Made by a program: the position numbers and the translations under genes. From NCBI GenBank assembly GCA_020027655.1, contig JAHKKJ010000020.1, positions 1 through 16,237 on the forward strand: a DNA stretch of 16,237 bases, in the 5' to 3' direction. This document shows, one piece after another, positions 13,622 to 16,237 of this stretch. The notes under the pieces were generated by a model. It did no database searches. It was given only the letters and a program-made list of their open reading frames with translations, and was not told where the DNA came from. The first letter of the stretch is position 1. Each line of letters opens with the position of its first letter. This stretch comes from Deltaproteobacteria bacterium. Its GTDB lineage: Bacteria; Desulfobacterota; Binatia; UBA9968.

Positions 13622-14569
13622 ATGAACATTTTAATCACCGGTGCCGGACTTATCGGATCACATTGCGCACGGCAAGCCGTCGATGCCGGCAACAAAGTCG
13701 TACTTTTCGATCTGTCGCCCAATCGCGACTACATTCAAAAAGTCGTCGGCAAGGACCGCGCTGACGTGGTCGCCGCGGATATGCGCGACTTGCCGGCGCT
13801 AATCAGTGCCATGGAGCGCTATAACGTTGACACCGTAGTTCATACAGCGGGTCTGATCGGTTCCCGGGTGGCGGAAAATTCTTATACCGGCGCAACCAAT
13901 AATATTTTGGGGACGATCAATGTCCTGGAGGCCAGCCGGTTGCGCCGTCTGAGACGCGTCGTCTATGTGAGCACCTTTGGCGTGTACGACCGCGCGAAAA
14001 TCAATGACAGCGTGGTTCGCGAAACACACCCTATCGGCGCGCACAATCTCTACACCGTAACCAAGCTTTGCTCAGAACATCTGGTCCATTCTTATACAGC
14101 GCAATATAAGCTCGACACGATCATTATCCGACCCAGCGGAGTATTCGGTCGGGGACACTACGTCGGTGGCTCAACGGTCGGTAAGGTCATGCGCGACCTT
14201 GCTCTGAACACGATCAAAGGGGAGCCGTTTACAATTGATGCCAAAACCTACGGTCCGAACGAGTACGTCTACGGGAAAGACGTGGGTCTCGCGCTCTTCC
14301 TCGCCTGCCAGGCACAGAATCCCAAACAGCGAATTTACAACGCCGGCAGCGGCGTGGTCACCAGTCCGGACACGCTGGCACAAATTGTTCGCGAATTGGC
14401 GCCGCAGACGGAAGTCAAGGTAACGGGTGCAAGCGGCACTGCTAGCGACAAAAGCGCCCCACTCGATCTCAGTACATCAAAAGCAGAGCTCGGCTACACA
14501 CCGCGGTTTCCGCTAAAAGAGGCCTTGCGAAATTACATGGAAGAGTTGTGGGAAGAACAAAGAAGCTAG
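13622..14569 (+). CDS. NAD(P)-dependent epimerase/dehydratase (extended SDR family)
   Basis: Extended short-chain dehydrogenases act mostly on nucleotide sugars or other hydroxy compounds with a bound NAD(P). The 315-residue product has family length. It shows the N-terminal Rossmann motif TGAGLIGS (6-13), the acidic residue after strand 2 (LFD, 28-30) that favours NAD, and Asp53 in AADMRDL. The catalytic set is Ser117/Thr118 (VSTFGVYD) and YTVTK with Tyr144 and Lys148. IIRPSGVFGRGHY precedes the substrate domain. The start has GGGGG six bases upstream. It is divergent from the deacetylase gene and converges on the glycosyltransferase gene four bases beyond its stop. The substrate cannot be told from sequence; a sugar nucleotide or a catabolic substrate are both possible. 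Confidence 0.9.
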   Translation: MNILITGAGLIGSHCARQAVDAGNKVVLFDLSPNRDYIQKVVGKDRADVVAADMRDLPALISAMERYNVDTVVHTAGLIGSRVAENSYTGATNNILGTINVLEASRLRRLRRVVYVSTFGVYDRAKINDSVVRETHPIGAHNLYTVTKLCSEHLVHSYTAQYKLDTIIIRPSGVFGRGHYVGGSTVGKVMRDLALNTIKGEPFTIDAKTYGPNEYVYGKDVGLALFLACQAQNPKQRIYNAGSGVVTSPDTLAQIVRELAPQTEVKVTGASGTASDKSAPLDLSTSKAELGYTPRFPLKEALRNYMEELWEEQRS

Positions 14570-14573
14570 GCTT

Positions 14574-15284
14574 TCAATCAGCCAACCGAAACCGAATCAT
14601 ATAATACAGCGCTGCCACGCCGTCCTTCCAAGTGATCTTCTTGCCTTCCTCGTAGGTGCGGCCATGATAGGAGATCGGCACTTCGTAAAAGCGGCAGCCT
14701 TTTTTCGCCAATTTCACCGTGATCTCCGGCTCGAAGCCGAAGCGCCTTGACTTGAGCTCGATGCCTTTCAAAACTTCAGCACGGAAGACTTTGTAGCCCA
14801 CTTCCATATCGGAGAGGTTGAGATTGGTGAGCATGTTGGCAATCAAAGTAAGCGCTAGGTTTCCCATATAGTGCCAGAAAAACAGCACGCGGTGCGCGCC
14901 GCCGCCGTAGAATCGGGTCCCGTAGACCACATCGGCAAGTCCTGCCTGGATCGGCTGTAACAGACTTGGATAGTCTTTGGGATCGTACTCTAAATCAGCG
15001 TCTTGGATGATGATCACATCGCCAGTCACGTGACTGAACGCCACTTTCAGCGCCGCTCCCTTACCCTGATTAACAGGCTGAAAAAAAACTTTGATCTGAT
15101 TCAGCGGATCCTTGGCGCGAACGTTCTCTTCCTGTAATCGAGTAAGAATTTTACGGCTTTGATCCTCGGAGCCGTCGTCCACCAGAATTATTTCCTTGGG
15201 AATCTGGAAGTCGCACACGCGGCGCACGACCTCCTGCAGGGTGCGCTCCTCGTTGTAAACGGGGACCAGAACGGAGAGTTTCAC
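14574..15284 (-). CDS. Family 2 glycosyltransferase, DPM1-like (polyprenol-phosphate sugar transferase)
   Basis: GT2 enzymes of this type move a sugar, often mannose or glucose, from a nucleotide donor to a polyprenyl phosphate at the inner face of the membrane. The 236-residue protein shows SVLVPVYNEERTL (4-16), the donor-binding DDGS (36-39), QGKGAALK (73-80), the metal-binding DAD (95-97, in IIIQDADLEYDP), VVYGTRF, and the acceptor region where DMEVGYKVFR replaces the common DMETCYK. Only the catalytic domain is present, without the C-terminal membrane helices of GtrB or ArnC types, as in soluble DPM1. The start is GTG, overlapping the PAC2 stop in GTGA, so translation is coupled to PAC2. 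GDP-mannose from manC is a plausible donor, by inference only. Confidence 0.92.
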   Translation of the reverse strand: MKLSVLVPVYNEERTLQEVVRRVCDFQIPKEIILVDDGSEDQSRKILTRLQEENVRAKDPLNQIKVFFQPVNQGKGAALKVAFSHVTGDVIIIQDADLEYDPKDYPSLLQPIQAGLADVVYGTRFYGGGAHRVLFFWHYMGNLALTLIANMLTNLNLSDMEVGYKVFRAEVLKGIELKSRRFGFEPEITVKLAKKGCRFYEVPISYHGRTYEEGKKITWKDGVAALYYMIRFRLAD

Positions 15285-16069
15285 TGCTCGAATTCGCGTT
15301 TCTTGAGTTCGCGTATGAAAGCGGAGAGTTTGGGGTCGGCGTTGACGGCTTCGTTGATCTTCGCTTGGAAATCAGCCGCGGCCCTTTCCAGCGGACTGGT
15401 ATCGACTCGGAGTCCAAGCCACTGAGTGAGCCGAAGTAGCAGCGCCAACGTGCCTCTCGGATTAGGTGAAACCGCAAGATAGTGGGGCAAGGACGCCCAC
15501 AAACTGGCGTGGGGAACTGCAGCTTTGCGGGAAGCGTCCGCCAACACGCCGATAATGCCCGTAGGCCCTTGATACCTGGAAGGCATTAAATCTAATTGTT
15601 CCATCAATTTCGGATCCGTCGAGAAACCTGTCAAAGGCACAGGGCGCGTGTAAAGCACCTCGTCGAGGTAGGCACCCAATGTGACGATCATCTCGACGTG
15701 ACATTCTCGGACGAATCGGAGCATTGTTTCAGTGAAAGTTCGCCAGCGCAGCTGCGGCTCGGCGCCGATACCGAGGACAAAATCCTTTTCGACGCCCATC
15801 CCCGAACCATAATAAAAGTCATAGGACGGCCAGTGGATTTCGCGCAGCTTGCTTTCCGTCAAGCGCACGACGGGCCGTTGCACGGAAAAGTCATAGAAAT
15901 CTTCAGGGTCGATACTGGCAAATTTCTTGGCCAGCAGCTGATCCACCAGATAGCGGACCGCCGTGGTGGCGGATGCGCCAGCGTCGCTCCAGCCGGAAAA
16001 GGCGAGGAGCAGCACCGGGCTGCGGAGCGCTGGACGGCTTTCAAAGGCAAGCGGCTCGGTAATCATCAT
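15281..16069 (-). CDS. PAC2 family protein (proteasome assembly chaperone-like fold)
   Basis: Bacterial PAC2 proteins share a fold with the eukaryotic and archaeal proteasome assembly chaperones, but their function in bacteria is not settled. The 262-residue protein matches the family at LLLAFSGWSDAGASATTAVRYL (20-41), DPEDFYDFSVQRPVVRL (54-70), WPSYDFYYG, FVLGIGAEPQLRW, VTLGAYLDEVLYTRPVPLTG and PTGIIGVL. It ends with a charged helical tail ending KKREFEQ. Two adjacent ATGs (16069 and 16066) can start it. Neither has a Shine-Dalgarno sequence; the bases before it, GATTACCTCC, instead resemble the 16S anti-Shine-Dalgarno tail. It overlaps the GT2 gene by four bases and is its operon partner. 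No proteasome or Pup gene lies in the window. Confidence 0.9.
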   Translation of the reverse strand: MMITEPLAFESRPALRSPVLLLAFSGWSDAGASATTAVRYLVDQLLAKKFASIDPEDFYDFSVQRPVVRLTESKLREIHWPSYDFYYGSGMGVEKDFVLGIGAEPQLRWRTFTETMLRFVRECHVEMIVTLGAYLDEVLYTRPVPLTGFSTDPKLMEQLDLMPSRYQGPTGIIGVLADASRKAAVPHASLWASLPHYLAVSPNPRGTLALLLRLTQWLGLRVDTSPLERAAADFQAKINEAVNADPKLSAFIRELKKREFEQ

Positions 16070-16190
16070 GGAGGTAATCTATCACAACTTCACCCGATCG
16101 CTCCAGAGCTATTCTTAGAGCGCCCAGCATTTGGGCAAAAAGTTACGGTGCCCCTTGTATAACTTCCGTGGCTGGTTTGCTATTATTGAT

Positions 16191-16237
16191 TCAGCTTTTA
16201 TGGTCCACGCGCGCGAACATCTCTTGCTTCAGCGCGA
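16191..16237 (-). CDS. Possible C-terminal end of another minus-strand gene (runs off right edge)
   Basis: On the minus strand, one frame entering from the right edge reads ALKQEMFARVDHKS and stops at TGA (16193-16191). Its charge pattern looks like a protein C-terminus, and a gene here would be the upstream neighbour of PAC2, 121 bases away. Only 14 codons are visible, so this is very tentative. Between it and PAC2 (16070-16190) there is no gene; a small stem GCCCA/TGGGC (16122-16136) is seen but without a T-run. Confidence 0.2.
   Translation of the reverse strand, partial: ALKQEMFARVDHKS

Noticed and set aside
15596..16162. Plus-strand open frame of 188 codons opposite PAC2
   Set aside because: The PAC2 protein on the other strand is recognisable throughout; this frame runs past the PAC2 start by chance and has no promoter or ribosome-binding site.
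16168..16237. Rightward gene start at the right edge (ATG at 16200, or GTG at 16168 giving a hydrophobic MAGLLLLIQLLW-like start), with an extended -10 TGCTATTAT at 16178-16186
   Set aside because: Only a dozen to two dozen codons are visible, there is no ribosome-binding site, and a minus-strand C-terminus reads equally well in the same bases.

Overview
The window reads as ordinary chromosome of a diderm, Gram-negative-type bacterium. Base composition is moderately GC-rich, judged by eye. MlaA (8054-8884) implies an outer membrane. The block queA-tgt-yajC-secD has the classical proteobacterial order. The mix of DUF4416, a type-4 FeS uracil-DNA glycosylase, a long-form NfeD with a slipin, a PAC2 protein, a TrmI-type m1A58 methyltransferase and a PuuE-like deacetylase suggests an uncultured deltaproteobacterial, Desulfobacterota, Binatota or NC10-like lineage. 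That placement is inference and I cannot fix the phylum. I see no rRNA, tRNA, CRISPR array, prophage or insertion sequence.

Left part (1-7734), all on the minus strand. Read in the direction of transcription it runs: coaBC (coenzyme A synthesis), a DUF4416 gene one base later, then after a 90-base gap with a candidate promoter, type-4 UDG overlapping nfeD, and a slipin. After that come queA and tgt (queuosine in tRNA), then yajC and the start of secD (Sec translocase accessory subunits), which leaves the window at its left edge. Spacings of 1-20 bases, a 14-base overlap and a ribosome-binding site inside the end of yajC point to co-transcription in blocks. A small AT-rich repeat with a hairpin sits between queA and tgt.

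Middle (7735-12502). A 319-base non-coding divergent region carries a good sigma-54-like -24/-12 site facing mlaA. MlaA here has no cysteine, so it cannot be a lipoprotein as the family usually is. A weak terminator and a TTGACA promoter follow, then a small four-cysteine protein of unknown function. It ends tail-to-tail with an RluA-family pseudouridine synthase, the two stop codons lying within CTAA. Divergent from that synthase are mannose-1-phosphate guanylyltransferase and the tRNA m1A58 methyltransferase.

Right part (12503-16237). A PuuE/NodB-like deacetylase (minus) and an extended-SDR epimerase/dehydratase (plus) diverge from a 252-base region with two back-to-back promoters and a perfect palindrome. 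The SDR gene converges with a GT2 glycosyltransferase (DPM1-like), which is translationally coupled to a PAC2-family gene by a 4-base GTGA overlap. The last 168 bases hold the PAC2 upstream region and perhaps the tail of one more minus-strand gene.

No clearly new biological system is present. The most useful leads are the sigma-54-like site before mlaA, the repeated TTG..N17-18..TAAG promoter pattern, the deacetylase with a His-to-Glu change at a metal-ligand position, the orphan zinc-finger-like protein, and the lipobox-less MlaA.
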